Shown in pieces: positions 51,620 to 60,406 of a stretch of DNA of 64,000 nucleotides. The DNA is from Acidimicrobiaceae bacterium (GTDB lineage: Bacteria; Actinomycetota; Acidimicrobiia; Acidimicrobiales; Aldehydirespiratoraceae), in NCBI GenBank assembly GCA_016845585.1, contig JAERSO010000132.1, positions 51,324 to 115,323 on the forward strand, in the 5' to 3' direction. How positions within the stretch are numbered: the stretch's first letter is position 1; each line of letters opens with the position of its first letter. Below the pieces are notes generated by a model. It saw nothing but the letters and a program-made list of their open reading frames with translations, ran no database searches and was not told the DNA's origin. The translations under genes were made by a program, and so were the position numbers.

Positions 51620-52315
51620 ATGGCCACCGAGCTGAGCGTGCTGGACGCCATCGCCACAACTCGATCGATCCGTCGCTACCGCGACGAGTCGGTCCCCGAC
51701 GAGGTCCTCGCCGAGATCTGTTTCGCCGCGAGCCGCGCCCCCACCGGATCCAACCGACAGAACTTCCGACTCATCGTGCTCACCAACGGACCCGAAGCGT
51801 CCGCGGCGAAGAAGCTCATCGCCTCCGGAGCTCAGGCGGCATGGTCGGCGAAGCGGCGCACCGACGGCTACGAGTCCGGCAGCGGCGTCGACGAGGACTC
51901 CCCGAAAGCCCGGATGGCCCGGTCGATGGACACCTACATCGAGAATCTGCCCACCGTGCCCGCGTTGATCTTCCCCTGCCTGATTCGGCACCGAGCCCCG
52001 ACGCCGACCGAAGGGGCATCCGTCTACCCGGCCATGCAGAACCTCCTGCTGGCGGCCCGTGCTCGCGGCTACGGCGGTGTCGTCACCATGTGGCACATGG
52101 CGGTGGAACAGGAACTGGCCGAGCTGCTCGAGATCCCCGACGGGGTGTTCGTCGCCGCCACCGTCACCCTCGGCAAACCGGTCGGCAACCACGGCCCGGT
52201 GCGCCGGCAGCCGCTTGCCCACTTCGTCTACGACGGCAAGTGGGGCGACTCACCCGCATGGGCAATCGATCCACCCGGCACTCGCCACACCAGTGCGGGA
52301 CCGCGCAAGAACTGA
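51620..52315 (+). CDS. Nitroreductase-family flavoenzyme
   Basis: 231 residues with the FMN-binding N-terminus TRSIRRYRDESVPDEVLAEICFAASRAPTGSNRQNFR, the central QNLLLAARARGYGGVVTMWH, and VAATVTLGKPVG. These NAD(P)H-dependent enzymes reduce nitro groups, flavins or quinones. An insertion around residues 75-105 carries the acidic SGVDEDSPKARM segment. The O-methyltransferase starts ten bases after its stop. Confidence 0.9.
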   Translation: MATELSVLDAIATTRSIRRYRDESVPDEVLAEICFAASRAPTGSNRQNFRLIVLTNGPEASAAKKLIASGAQAAWSAKRRTDGYESGSGVDEDSPKARMARSMDTYIENLPTVPALIFPCLIRHRAPTPTEGASVYPAMQNLLLAARARGYGGVVTMWHMAVEQELAELLEIPDGVFVAATVTLGKPVGNHGPVRRQPLAHFVYDGKWGDSPAWAIDPPGTRHTSAGPRKN

Positions 52316-52325
52316 ACGGAGCACC

Positions 52326-52985
52326 TTGCCAAAGAACCGCTACATCGACGCGACCGTCGCCGCCTATGCCGAGGCCCATTCCGCCGCGCCCGACGAGATC
52401 CAGCACGACCTGATCGAAGCCACCGCCGCCTTCGGCCGGGCCGCCGCGATGCAGATCGCACCGGATCAGGGTGCGTTCATGTCGATCCTCACCGCAGTAC
52501 TCCAACCACGGTTCGCCGTCGAGATCGGTACGTTCACCGGCTATTCGTCGTTGGCCGTCGCCCGCGCCCTGCCCGAAGGTGGACGGCTGCTCTGCTGCGA
52601 TGTCAGCACCGAGTGGACCGATGTCGCCCGAGCGCACTGGGACCGAGCGGGCGTGAGCGATCGGATCGAGCTCGTCATCGCCCCGGCAATCCAGACGCTG
52701 AACGATCTTCGGGCCGATCAGGTGATCGATCTGGCGTTCATCGATGCGGACAAAACCAGCTACATCGACTACTACGAGGCGATCGTGCCGCGACTCTCGT
52801 CGAGCGGCGTCATCTTGATCGACAACACCTTGTGGAGTGGCCGCGTCGCGCAAGCACCGAGCGACGACGATGGCGACGACACGGTGGCACTCAGAGCACT
52901 GAACGACCATGTCCACGCTGACACCCGCACCGAAGCCGTGCAGCTGACGATCGGCGACGGCGTGACGATGGTGCGCCGACGCTGA
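52326..52985 (+). CDS. CCoAMT-like O-methyltransferase
   Basis: 219 residues matching the caffeoyl-CoA/catechol O-methyltransferase family (Methyltransf_3): QGAFMSILTAVLQPRFAVEIGTFTGYSSLAVARALPEGG, DLAFIDADKTSYIDYYEAIVPRLSSSGVILIDNTLWSG (metal-binding Asp residues and catalytic Lys). TTG 52326 with a GGAG site five to six bases upstream is the best start. Methyl acceptor unknown, catechol-like substrates are common. Confidence 0.9.
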   Translation: MPKNRYIDATVAAYAEAHSAAPDEIQHDLIEATAAFGRAAAMQIAPDQGAFMSILTAVLQPRFAVEIGTFTGYSSLAVARALPEGGRLLCCDVSTEWTDVARAHWDRAGVSDRIELVIAPAIQTLNDLRADQVIDLAFIDADKTSYIDYYEAIVPRLSSSGVILIDNTLWSGRVAQAPSDDDGDDTVALRALNDHVHADTRTEAVQLTIGDGVTMVRRR

Positions 52986-53007
52986 ACTCCTCCGCGGCGT
53001 TGTTCGC

Positions 53008-54102
53008 CTATTCGGTGTCGGAGCCGATGCCCTTCTCGATGTCGTGGACCTCGATCTCATCGGGATTGGGCGCCGGAGCGATCAGGTGCTCGCCCTGGTT
53101 GCGCAGCCACACCGTGGTCTGCGGGAACGGGATCTCGATACCGGCCTCGTCGAACGCTTCCTTCACCCGGAGACGAAGTTCGCGCTCGGTCGCCCACTGC
53201 ATCGATGGTTCGGTCTTCACGGCAAGGCGGATGGCGATGCCCGATGCCCCCAGATCCTGGATTCCCCAGACCTCGGGGCGTTCCATCAGCTCGTCGCCGC
53301 CCCACTCCGGGTCCGCCCAGAACTCGTCGGCCACCCGCTGGATGACGCCTTGGGCGAACCGGAGGTCGACGTCGTAGGCGACTTCGATGTCGAGCAGGGC
53401 GCGGGACCACAGCTGTGAGTAGTTGCCGACTCGGGCGATCTCGCCGTTGGGCACGTGCCAGACGGTGCCCTTCACATCGCGGATCGTGGTCGACCGAAGC
53501 GACACCTTCTCAACGGTGCCGGTGGCGTAGCCGAGATCGATGACGTCGCCGACGCCGTACTGATCCTCGATGAGCATGAAGAGTCCGGACAGGAAGTCCT
53601 TGACGATCGACTGGGCGCCGAAGCCGAGGGCGATGCCGCCGATGCCGGCACCGGCGATGAGCGGGCCGAGGTCGATGTCGAGCTGACCGAGGATCATCAT
53701 CGCCGCGAAGGTCCAGACGATTGCGACGACGATGCTGCGCAGGACGAGACCGATCGTCTCCGCTCGCGCCTCGGCGCGCTTCGACTCCTTCTCGACGAGA
53801 AGCCGGGCCGGGGTGCGATCCCGCAGTGCCTGCAGTCTGATGTCGTTCGGCGTGGCGGCGATCGTCTTCACGAAACGCTCGACCGCGCGCTGGAGCACCT
53901 TCGAGACGATGATGGCCAGGACGACGATCAGCGCGATGCGCACCGGTCGGTCCAGGAGCCAGTCCGCGGCCGTGGCGGCGAACTCGTTCTCGGTCCATTC
54001 GAAGACCTTTTTGCAGGTGTAGGTGCCGTCGACACCACAGGCGTCGATGAGCGCGTCGTCGGAAACCTGGGCGAGCGCGGCGGGCGGGAGCATTGTCGAC
54101 AT
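53008..54102 (-). CDS. MscS-family mechanosensitive ion channel
   Basis: 364 residues. A short extracellular N-terminus with two Cys (DACGVDGTYTCKKV), three transmembrane helices (about 52-70, 115-140, 145-175), the glycine/alanine-rich pore helix GAGIGGIALGFGAQSIVKDFLSGLFMLIED, then the beta domain VGDVIDLGYATGTVEKVSLRSTTIRDVKGTVWHVPNGEI. It opens under membrane tension to release solutes. ATG 54102 begins the protein. Confidence 0.92.
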   Translation of the reverse strand: MSTMLPPAALAQVSDDALIDACGVDGTYTCKKVFEWTENEFAATAADWLLDRPVRIALIVVLAIIVSKVLQRAVERFVKTIAATPNDIRLQALRDRTPARLLVEKESKRAEARAETIGLVLRSIVVAIVWTFAAMMILGQLDIDLGPLIAGAGIGGIALGFGAQSIVKDFLSGLFMLIEDQYGVGDVIDLGYATGTVEKVSLRSTTIRDVKGTVWHVPNGEIARVGNYSQLWSRALLDIEVAYDVDLRFAQGVIQRVADEFWADPEWGGDELMERPEVWGIQDLGASGIAIRLAVKTEPSMQWATERELRLRVKEAFDEAGIEIPFPQTTVWLRNQGEHLIAPAPNPDEIEVHDIEKGIGSDTE

Positions 54103-54194
54103 GTCCGGACGCTATGCGTGTCACCTCGAGCGGAGGTGGATCTGCCGGCAGCGCGCGCATCACACCACTTCTGGGCGTTTGCTGTCTTTCTTGC

Positions 54195-54200
54195 TATATT
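54195..54200 (+). promoter_or_regulatory. -10-like box of the molybdate operon, leaderless layout
   Basis: TATATT ends seven bases before the ATG at 54208, in a T-rich stretch, and no ribosome-binding purine run lies between. A transcript would begin at or just before the ATG, as in leaderless actinobacterial mRNAs. No convincing -35 box seen. Confidence 0.4.
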
Positions 54201-54207
54201 TCCTGGC

Positions 54208-54600
54208 ATGCACCACTATCGTCTTGGTCGAGCGGCGCAAATGCTAGGGGTCAGCGTCGACACGGTGCGCCGTTGGGCCGACCAGGGACGAGTGGCGACG
54301 GTGCGCACCGATGGTGGGCAACGCGAGATCGAAGGACCGGAATTGGCCCGATTCGCGATCGAGCTCGGTGAGGGGCCCGTGGACGACGGGCGGGCCGTCT
54401 CCGCTCGCAATCGTTTTCCGGGACTGGTCACACGAGTGGTGCGTGACACCGTGATGGCCCAGGTCGAAATCCAAGCCGGTCCTCACCGGGTCGTCTCCTT
54501 GATCTCGGCGGAAGCAGTCGATGACCTCGGTCTCGAGCCGGGAGTGCCCGCCGTCGCCACGATCAAGTCGACGAACGTGGTGGTGGAGCGCCCCACATGA
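54208..54600 (+). CDS. HTH plus TOBE (molybdate-binding) protein
   Basis: 130 residues. The N-terminus LGRAAQMLGVSVDTVRRWADQGRVATVRTDGGQREIEGPEL is a MerR/excisionase-like helix-turn-helix; residues about 65-130 form a TOBE/Mop domain (NRFPGLVTRVVRDTVMAQVEIQAGPHRVVSLISAEAVDDLGLEPG) which binds molybdate or tungstate. It is the first gene of the mod operon and its stop overlaps modA. Probably the molybdate-responsive regulator; it may also supply the TOBE domain that ModC lacks. Confidence 0.85.
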   Translation: MHHYRLGRAAQMLGVSVDTVRRWADQGRVATVRTDGGQREIEGPELARFAIELGEGPVDDGRAVSARNRFPGLVTRVVRDTVMAQVEIQAGPHRVVSLISAEAVDDLGLEPGVPAVATIKSTNVVVERPT

Positions 54601-55340
54601 GTCAACGCCGTCTCACGGCGCTGCTTGCCCTCGTCGCCGTGGTTGCGATCCCGACGGTTGCCGCCTTCTGGCTCGCCGCATCAGGAGATGACTCGCCGGA
54701 TCGGGCCCTCGTGCTCGCGCCGTCCTCGCTGGCGGTCGTCCAGGACGAACTCGATCGTGCCCTCGATGAGCGCGGCATCCCCACTCCCGAGTGGGTCTTC
54801 GCCGGAAGCCAGACGATCGTGGCACAACTCATCGACGGCGCCCCTGCCGACATCTTGCTGACCGCCGACCGCGTGACGCTCGACCGGGCGAGGGACGCGG
54901 GCGTGACCGGACCGACCGAGGTCGCGCTGACGGAGAACCATCTGGTGCTGGCCGTGTCGATCGGCGACCCCGGCAGGGTCGACCACATCGACGATCTGGC
55001 CGATCCTGCGCTGCTTGTCGGCGTCTGTGCGGTCGAGGTTCCCTGCGGTCGGCTCGCCGCCGACGCGACGGATGCCCTCGGCGTCGCCATCGCCGCTGAC
55101 ACCGAGGAGCCGAGTGCTCGTGCTCTGTCGGGCAAGCTGCTCGCCGGCGAGCTCGACGCGGGGCTGATCTACCGAACCGACGCGCTGGCGGGTGGGATGC
55201 CGGTGATCGACGTCCCCGGCCTCGACGATCACGTCACGACCTATTGGGCCTCGGCAGTGACCGAGAACGATGCCGTGCTCGACTTCCTCCTGAGCGCGGA
55301 CGGCCAGGTCATTCTCCGTGACGCCGGGTTCGGGTCGTGA
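54597..55340 (+). CDS. modA: Molybdate/tungstate ABC transporter, substrate-binding protein
   Basis: 247 residues. N-terminal hydrophobic signal or anchor (LTALLALVAVVAIPTVAAFWLAAS) without a lipobox. Motifs: AGSQTIVAQLIDGAPADILLTAD is the oxyanion-binding start of ModA; VCAVEVPCGRLAADA and ALIYRTDAL-like AGLIYRTDA near 190 follow the family order. It delivers molybdate or tungstate to ModBC. ATG overlaps the HTH-TOBE stop; its own stop overlaps modB. Confidence 0.9.
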   Translation: MSQRRLTALLALVAVVAIPTVAAFWLAASGDDSPDRALVLAPSSLAVVQDELDRALDERGIPTPEWVFAGSQTIVAQLIDGAPADILLTADRVTLDRARDAGVTGPTEVALTENHLVLAVSIGDPGRVDHIDDLADPALLVGVCAVEVPCGRLAADATDALGVAIAADTEEPSARALSGKLLAGELDAGLIYRTDALAGGMPVIDVPGLDDHVTTYWASAVTENDAVLDFLLSADGQVILRDAGFGS

Positions 55341-56125
55341 AACCTCCGGCACGGCACGCGCCGGCACCGCTCCTGATCCCGGCCGCTCTCGGTCTCACCG
55401 TGGTCGCCGTACCGATCATCGGACTGCTCCAACGGGCGCCGTGGTCATCGCTGCTCGACCTGCTCACCGACGATGCGGTTCTCGATGCAATCGGCGTCTC
55501 GCTCGTGGTCAGCGTCGTGGCCGCGATCCTCTGCGTCGTCCTCGGTCTTCCCCTGGCCTGGGTCCTCGCGCGCGTCGAGCTGCGCGGCGGACGGCTGATC
55601 CGTGCCGCCGTGATGTTGCCGATGGTGCTCCCCCCTGTCGTCGGCGGCACGGCCCTGCTCTTCGCCCTGGGGCGACGGGGTCTGGTCGGCCAGTGGTTGG
55701 ACAGGTGGTTCGGGATCACGCTGCCGTTCAGCACGGCGGGGGCGATCCTGGCCGCCACGTTCGTCGCCCTGCCCTTCTTCGTCACCACGGTCGAAGCCGC
55801 CCTGCGTCAGAACGGCACCGATCTCGAGGAGGCAGCCGCCGTCTCCGGAGCGCGCCCGCTCGTTGCGTTCTTCACCGTGACCGTGCCGGCGTCCCGGGAG
55901 TCGATCGTGGCGGGCCTGGCGCTCGCCTGGGCACGGGCCCTCGGCGAGTTCGGCGCTACCGTGACCTTCGCCGGAAATCTGGCGGGCCGCACCCGCACCT
56001 TGCCGTTGGAGACGTTCCTGGCCCTCGAATCCGAACCCGAGGCCGCGTTGGCCATCAGCGTTCTCCTCCTCACGGTGAGCCTCGGCGTGCTGGTCGCCCT
56101 CCGCGGAAGGTGGCTGGTTCGATGA
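55337..56125 (+). CDS. modB: Molybdate ABC transporter permease
   Basis: 262 residues, five or six helices. The ABC-permease EAA loop is seen in DLEEAAAVSGARPLVAFFTVTVP, and LPMVLPPVVGGTALLFALGRRG and ALGEFGATVTFAGNL are ModB signatures. GTG 55337 overlaps the ModA stop (GTGA), ATGA links to ModC. Forms the membrane channel with ModC. Confidence 0.92.
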   Translation: MKPPARHAPAPLLIPAALGLTVVAVPIIGLLQRAPWSSLLDLLTDDAVLDAIGVSLVVSVVAAILCVVLGLPLAWVLARVELRGGRLIRAAVMLPMVLPPVVGGTALLFALGRRGLVGQWLDRWFGITLPFSTAGAILAATFVALPFFVTTVEAALRQNGTDLEEAAAVSGARPLVAFFTVTVPASRESIVAGLALAWARALGEFGATVTFAGNLAGRTRTLPLETFLALESEPEAALAISVLLLTVSLGVLVALRGRWLVR

Positions 56126-56769
56126 CCATCGACGTACGAGGGCGGGTCTGTCGCGGCGAACTCGATCTCCACCTCGACCTCACGCTACGGCCCGGCGTCA
56201 CCGCGATCGTCGGCCCGAACGGGGCGGGCAAGACCACGCTGCTTCGGTTGATCGCCGGACTCGAAGCCCTCGACGATGGCACCCTGGCCATCGATGGGCG
56301 GATGCTGGACAGCTCCGCCGACGGGTGTTTCGTCCCTCCCGAGGGTCGAGAGCTCGCCATGGTTTTCCAGGATCACCGGCTCCTTCCTCATCTGACCGCG
56401 ATCGACAACGCCGCCTACCCGCTCCGGCGCCGCGGCATCGACCGTGCGGCCGCACGCGAGCGCGCCGGGGAGGCTCTCGCCACCGCGGGGGTGGCTCCCC
56501 TCGCTGCCCTCCGGCCTCGATCACTCTCGGGTGGCCAGAGCCAACGCGTGGCCGTCGCCCGTGCGATCGCGGCGGAGCCCGACGTGCTGTTGCTCGACGA
56601 GCCGCTGGCATCCGTTGACCCCGACGGGCGGCCCGCCTTGCGCGATCTGTTCGCCTCATCGCCTGCCCGCTACACGATCTGGGTCACCCACGACGCCGAC
56701 GACGCCGAGTTGGCCACCGATCTCATCTCGATGTCGGAGGGCGAGTTCCGCCAGAATGTCCAGCCATGA
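56122..56769 (+). CDS. modC: Molybdate ABC transporter ATP-binding protein, short form without TOBE
   Basis: 215 residues. Walker A GPNGAGKTTLL, Q-loop MVFQDHRLLPHLT, signature LSGGQSQRVAVARAIAAEPDVLLLDEPLASVD (with Walker B), and H-loop WVTHDADDAE are complete. Typical ModC carries a C-terminal TOBE domain of about 130 residues, absent here. The TOBE is instead in the first protein of the operon. ATG overlaps ModB; stop overlaps the SDR gene. Confidence 0.9.
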   Translation: MTIDVRGRVCRGELDLHLDLTLRPGVTAIVGPNGAGKTTLLRLIAGLEALDDGTLAIDGRMLDSSADGCFVPPEGRELAMVFQDHRLLPHLTAIDNAAYPLRRRGIDRAAARERAGEALATAGVAPLAALRPRSLSGGQSQRVAVARAIAAEPDVLLLDEPLASVDPDGRPALRDLFASSPARYTIWVTHDADDAELATDLISMSEGEFRQNVQP

Positions 56770-57542
56770 GCGAGCACACCGACCCCACCTCCGCCTTTCG
56801 ACTCGATGACAAGGTCGTACTCGTCACCGGGGCGAGCTCCGGGCTGGGCGAACGCTTCGCCAGGGTCGCCTCTGCGGCGGGCGCAACGGTGATCGGCGCG
56901 GCCCGGCGCGTCGATCGGCTGGAATCGCTGGTCGATGAACTCCCGAATGCGCACGCCGTACCGATCGACCTCGCCGAACCCGGAGGTCCGGAGTCCTGCG
57001 TGGCTGCGGCACTCGAGACGTGTGGCCGGATCGATGTGCTCATCAACAATGCCGGAATCTCCCAGGTCGAACCGGCGCTCAGCATGACGACCGACACGTT
57101 CCGATACGAGATCGAGATCGATCTGGTCGCCCCGTTCGCGGTCGCCCGGGAGGTGGCCAAGGCGGCGATCGCCACCGGCCGAAACGCCTCGATCGTCAAC
57201 CTGGGTTCAGTGCTCGGCAGCGTCTCAGGAGGCAAGCTCCGCGTCCCCGGCTACGCCGCGGCGAAGGGTGGCGTCCACAACCTCACACGCGAGTTGGCCT
57301 GCCAATGGGCTCGCAAAGGTGTACGGGTGAACGCGATCGCGCCGGGGTGGTTCGAGACGGAGATGAACTCCGAGATGTTCGCCGATGCCGGCGGCGAGGC
57401 CTACATGCGCGATGGCGCAGTCATGGGGCGCCCGGGCCGTGAGGGCGAACTCGACGGAGCGATGCTCTTCCTCGCGAGTGACTCATCGAGCTTCGTGACC
57501 GGCCAGGTCCTCCACGTCGACGGCGGCTGGACCATCAGCTGA
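56766..57542 (+). CDS. Short-chain dehydrogenase/reductase
   Basis: 258 residues, classical SDR. Cofactor motif TGASSGLGERFA, NNAGIS, catalytic Ser in VNLGSVLGSVSG, and YAAAK (Tyr and Lys), followed by INAIAPGWFETEM and VDGGWTIS at the end. It is coupled to modC by ATGA. Substrate unknown; its place in a molybdate operon is unusual and may reflect simple co-expression. Confidence 0.92.
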   Translation: MSEHTDPTSAFRLDDKVVLVTGASSGLGERFARVASAAGATVIGAARRVDRLESLVDELPNAHAVPIDLAEPGGPESCVAAALETCGRIDVLINNAGISQVEPALSMTTDTFRYEIEIDLVAPFAVAREVAKAAIATGRNASIVNLGSVLGSVSGGKLRVPGYAAAKGGVHNLTRELACQWARKGVRVNAIAPGWFETEMNSEMFADAGGEAYMRDGAVMGRPGREGELDGAMLFLASDSSSFVTGQVLHVDGGWTIS

Positions 57543-57567
57543 CACACGACGATTGACCCCGATGGTG

Positions 57568-57624
57568 AGGCGGCGGCGATGGTGTGCACCTCCTCCCCCA
57601 TGGGTGCACACCATCGCCCCGCCT
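57568..57624. repeat. Long hairpin between convergent SDR and peptidase genes
   Basis: GCGATGGTGTGCACC (57576-57590) and GGTGCACACCATCGC (57603-57617) are perfect 15-bp arms with a 12-base loop; with one bulged base the pairing extends to about 21 bp through AGGCGG/CCGCCT. No T-run, so a factor-independent terminator is uncertain; it may be a bidirectional terminator or a REP-type element. The rest of the 200-base gap (57543-57742) shows no gene. Confidence 0.7.
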
Positions 57625-57742
57625 TCCAAGGCGAAAGGCCTCGGTCGGCACGTACTCGACGAGTCGGAGTTCGTGAACGGCCCATATGTTGGGTCGCGTT
57701 TGTACATTCCGTCAAGGGGTCCGGTGTGTTTTCAGCCAACGG

Positions 57743-59851
57743 CTACGTCGTGACGGAAGCACCCAGGGCATCGCCGAGGAACGACAGCTGCAATCGCAGG
57801 AGGTTCTCCGCAACCTCCTCCTGGGGTGTCATGTGGGTGACACCCGACAGCGGGAGCACGGTGTGGGACTTCCCCGCTTCGAGAAGGGCGCGGCTCAACT
57901 GGAGGGTGTGGGCCGCCACGACATTGTCGTCGGCGAGGCCGTGAATGAGCAGCAGCGGCCGCATCGGCGCGTCACCCATTCTCGCGGGCTCGGTGAGGAG
58001 ATCTGAGCGCTCATAGTTCTCGGGCTCCGTGCCGGGGTGACCGAGGTAGCGCTCCGTGTAGTGCGTGTCGTACAGACGCCAATCCGTGACCGAGGCGCCG
58101 GCGATGGCGGCGTGGAACACATCAGGACGACGGAACACCGCCAGCGCGGCGAGGTAGCCGCCGAACGACCAGCCTCTGATCGCCACTCGCGACAGGTCGA
58201 GGGCCGGGTTCGCGTCCGCGGCGGCGTACAGGGCATCGATCTGGTCATCGAGAACGGACGCGGCCAGGTCACCGCGGACCTCACGCTCGAATGCCGGGCC
58301 ACGTCCCGGTGTGCCGCTGCCGTCGGTGACGAGCACCGCGAAGCCCTGATCGGCGAACCACTGGCTGGCGTGGAAGAGCCCTGCCGCCTGCTGCACTCGC
58401 TGGGCGTGGGGTCCGCCGTAGGGATCGAGCAACACGGGGAGCGACGAACCATCGTGATCGTGGGGCAGGAGGAGCGCCGATGCGAGTTCGCGCCGGCCGA
58501 GCCGGAGCAGCGCGATGTTGAGCTCGACATCGGGGGTCTCGGAGTGGTCCCCGATCTGTGCGACGACCGCGCCGTCGACGACCACCTCCGGCCTGCCGTC
58601 GCCTCCGTCGATCGAGCGGACCGTGCGGACGGTGGTGCCACCGCCGACGATGGCGCCATGCAACCCGGCGGCGTTCGTGAGCCGGTCCACGGAACCGTCC
58701 CAGCCCACCGAGACGATGTCGATCGTGGTGGGATCGAATGAACCCGCGATCAGGATCCGTTCGGTGTCGGCGGCGATGACGCGGCGAACCTGGAGGTCGT
58801 CACCGGTCACCGCCTCGCCGTCGACGCAGAGACGCCTCGCCGCCCCGCGGTCCTCGACCGTGATGAGCCGACCATCGTGCAGTCGCGGCATGCCGGGAAT
58901 CAGCTCGACCCAGTGTTCGTCACTGGTCCGGTAGCGCTCGGTGCACGCACCCGTGACCGGATCGACGTCGAGGACCGCCAGCGTGCGCTGGTCGCGACTC
59001 TGCACGGTGAGGATCAGTCCTTCGTCGGTCCAGGCGGCGGCGGCGAGGTATTCCCACGTGCGGGTGTCCCACGAGGATCCGCCATGCCAATCGACATCCA
59101 CTCGGCCTTCGTCGAGCCCGACGATGGCAAGCGCCACTTCGGCGTTCGCCGTCCCGGCACCCGGGTACCGGATTGCCGCGGGCGCCGCCGACGGATCGAC
59201 CGGCGCGGAGATCCACCATTCGTCGATCGGCGCGACATCGACGCGCTGGACCAGGAGGCGGTCGCCGGCCGGCGCCCACCAGAACCCGCGGGTGCGCCCC
59301 ATCTCCTCCCCCGCGATGAACTCGGCGGCACCCCACGAGATCGTCGCACCGTTCTCGCCGATCACCAGCCGATCACCGATCGCATCGACGACCCGCAGCG
59401 ACTCGTCGGCCACGTAGGCGACCGCGGTGCCATCCGGCGACAGGCGAGGGTCGAACGCTCCCGCCGCCGTCGACAGGATCTCCACCTCGCCGGTGCCGAT
59501 GGCCACCCGGGCGACCTGGCCACCGATCGCGAAGGTCGCCAGGGAGAGGTCGGCGGTGGCGTCATAGGCGACGATGCCGCCGCCGGATTCGCGAGCGCGC
59601 TCGCGTCGAGCACGCTCCTCGGCCGGGAGATCAGCATCGTCCGCCCCGAGTGCCGTTGGATCGACGACGAGGCACTCGCTGCCTGCCGCGACATCGATCG
59701 TCCAGAGGCCGTTCACCGGGTCCTCGGGACCCGACGATCGGAGGAAGGTCACGGTGGCGCCGTCGCTCGCCACGCGTATGTCACGGGGAGCGCCGAGGGT
59801 GAATCGTCGGGTGACGGCCTGACGGCGCGGAAACGACGCGGTGTTTGTCAT
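57743..59851 (-). CDS. Prolyl oligopeptidase-family (S9B, DPP IV-like) peptidase
   Basis: 702 residues. N-terminal beta-propeller (about 20-430) and C-terminal alpha/beta hydrolase: PVLLDPYGGPHAQRV, then catalytic Ser562 in RGWSFGGYLAA, Asp pair in LLIHGLADDNV (641-642) and His in LSGVTHMTPQEE. The DPP IV-type Glu motif appears as AEFIAGEEMGRTRGFWW (EEMGR, where DPP IV has a double Glu), which favours release of N-terminal dipeptides. No signal peptide, so cytoplasmic. ATG 59851. Confidence 0.92.
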   Translation of the reverse strand: MTNTASFPRRQAVTRRFTLGAPRDIRVASDGATVTFLRSSGPEDPVNGLWTIDVAAGSECLVVDPTALGADDADLPAEERARRERARESGGGIVAYDATADLSLATFAIGGQVARVAIGTGEVEILSTAAGAFDPRLSPDGTAVAYVADESLRVVDAIGDRLVIGENGATISWGAAEFIAGEEMGRTRGFWWAPAGDRLLVQRVDVAPIDEWWISAPVDPSAAPAAIRYPGAGTANAEVALAIVGLDEGRVDVDWHGGSSWDTRTWEYLAAAAWTDEGLILTVQSRDQRTLAVLDVDPVTGACTERYRTSDEHWVELIPGMPRLHDGRLITVEDRGAARRLCVDGEAVTGDDLQVRRVIAADTERILIAGSFDPTTIDIVSVGWDGSVDRLTNAAGLHGAIVGGGTTVRTVRSIDGGDGRPEVVVDGAVVAQIGDHSETPDVELNIALLRLGRRELASALLLPHDHDGSSLPVLLDPYGGPHAQRVQQAAGLFHASQWFADQGFAVLVTDGSGTPGRGPAFEREVRGDLAASVLDDQIDALYAAADANPALDLSRVAIRGWSFGGYLAALAVFRRPDVFHAAIAGASVTDWRLYDTHYTERYLGHPGTEPENYERSDLLTEPARMGDAPMRPLLLIHGLADDNVVAAHTLQLSRALLEAGKSHTVLPLSGVTHMTPQEEVAENLLRLQLSFLGDALGASVTT

Positions 59852-60000
59852 CCCCGGATTGTGCCCGAGATCCGGCGGTCGGGCGCGGCGCCTAGATTGT
59901 CGCCAGGACCTTCGACCAGGAACGCGCCATCACGCGGCTCACCAGATCTCCGCTCTTCCCGTTCGAAGGCGACTTCCGACTGAAGGACCTGGCTCCGCCC

Positions 60001-60402
60001 ATGGAGGAGGAACTGGCCCGCTCCGGTGAGGGCGGCGACCGGGAATGCCACCGCTGCGCGAGTGGTGACGAAGGGGTCCTCTGGCGAAAGGCGCCATGGA
60101 TCCTCACTCCGATCTTCGCCTCGGCAAATCCCGTGGGTCTGTTCCTGGAGGCCGCGATGCGCGCCCAGCCGTCAGCGGGCCGAGTGCACATTCATCGCTT
60201 CGCCGACGGGTCGTCACACTTTCACGTCTGGTTCCAGGGCCGGCCCGCCCGCCAGCTGGAGCTCTACGGCTGGGGCAACAACATCTGGGCCAACAACATC
60301 TGGGCCCAGGTCCTCCCGCCACTCCCCGACGAGGTCATCGCCACGAACCATGCCGCCGTCCTGGAGGCGTTCGCCGCGAGCTACCGCCGCGAGTTGGCCT
60401 GA
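60001..60402 (+). CDS. HIT-like protein, true start probably upstream
   Basis: From ATG 60001 the product is 133 residues: CHRCASGDEGVLWRKAPWIL, GRVHIHRFADGSSHFHVWFQGRP, ending in DEVIATNHAAVLEAFAASYRRELA. Two Cys (CHRC) and the His-rich HFHVWF resemble the HIT fold of small actinobacterial nucleotide-binding proteins; judged by eye. Protein-like sequence continues upstream in the same frame (TFDQERAITRLTRSPLFPFEGDFRLK) to a TAG at 59893-59895, with ATT at 59896 as the only near-start codon. Direction is away from the peptidase gene. Confidence 0.7.
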   Translation: MEEELARSGEGGDRECHRCASGDEGVLWRKAPWILTPIFASANPVGLFLEAAMRAQPSAGRVHIHRFADGSSHFHVWFQGRPARQLELYGWGNNIWANNIWAQVLPPLPDEVIATNHAAVLEAFAASYRRELA

Positions 60403-60406
60403 CGGT

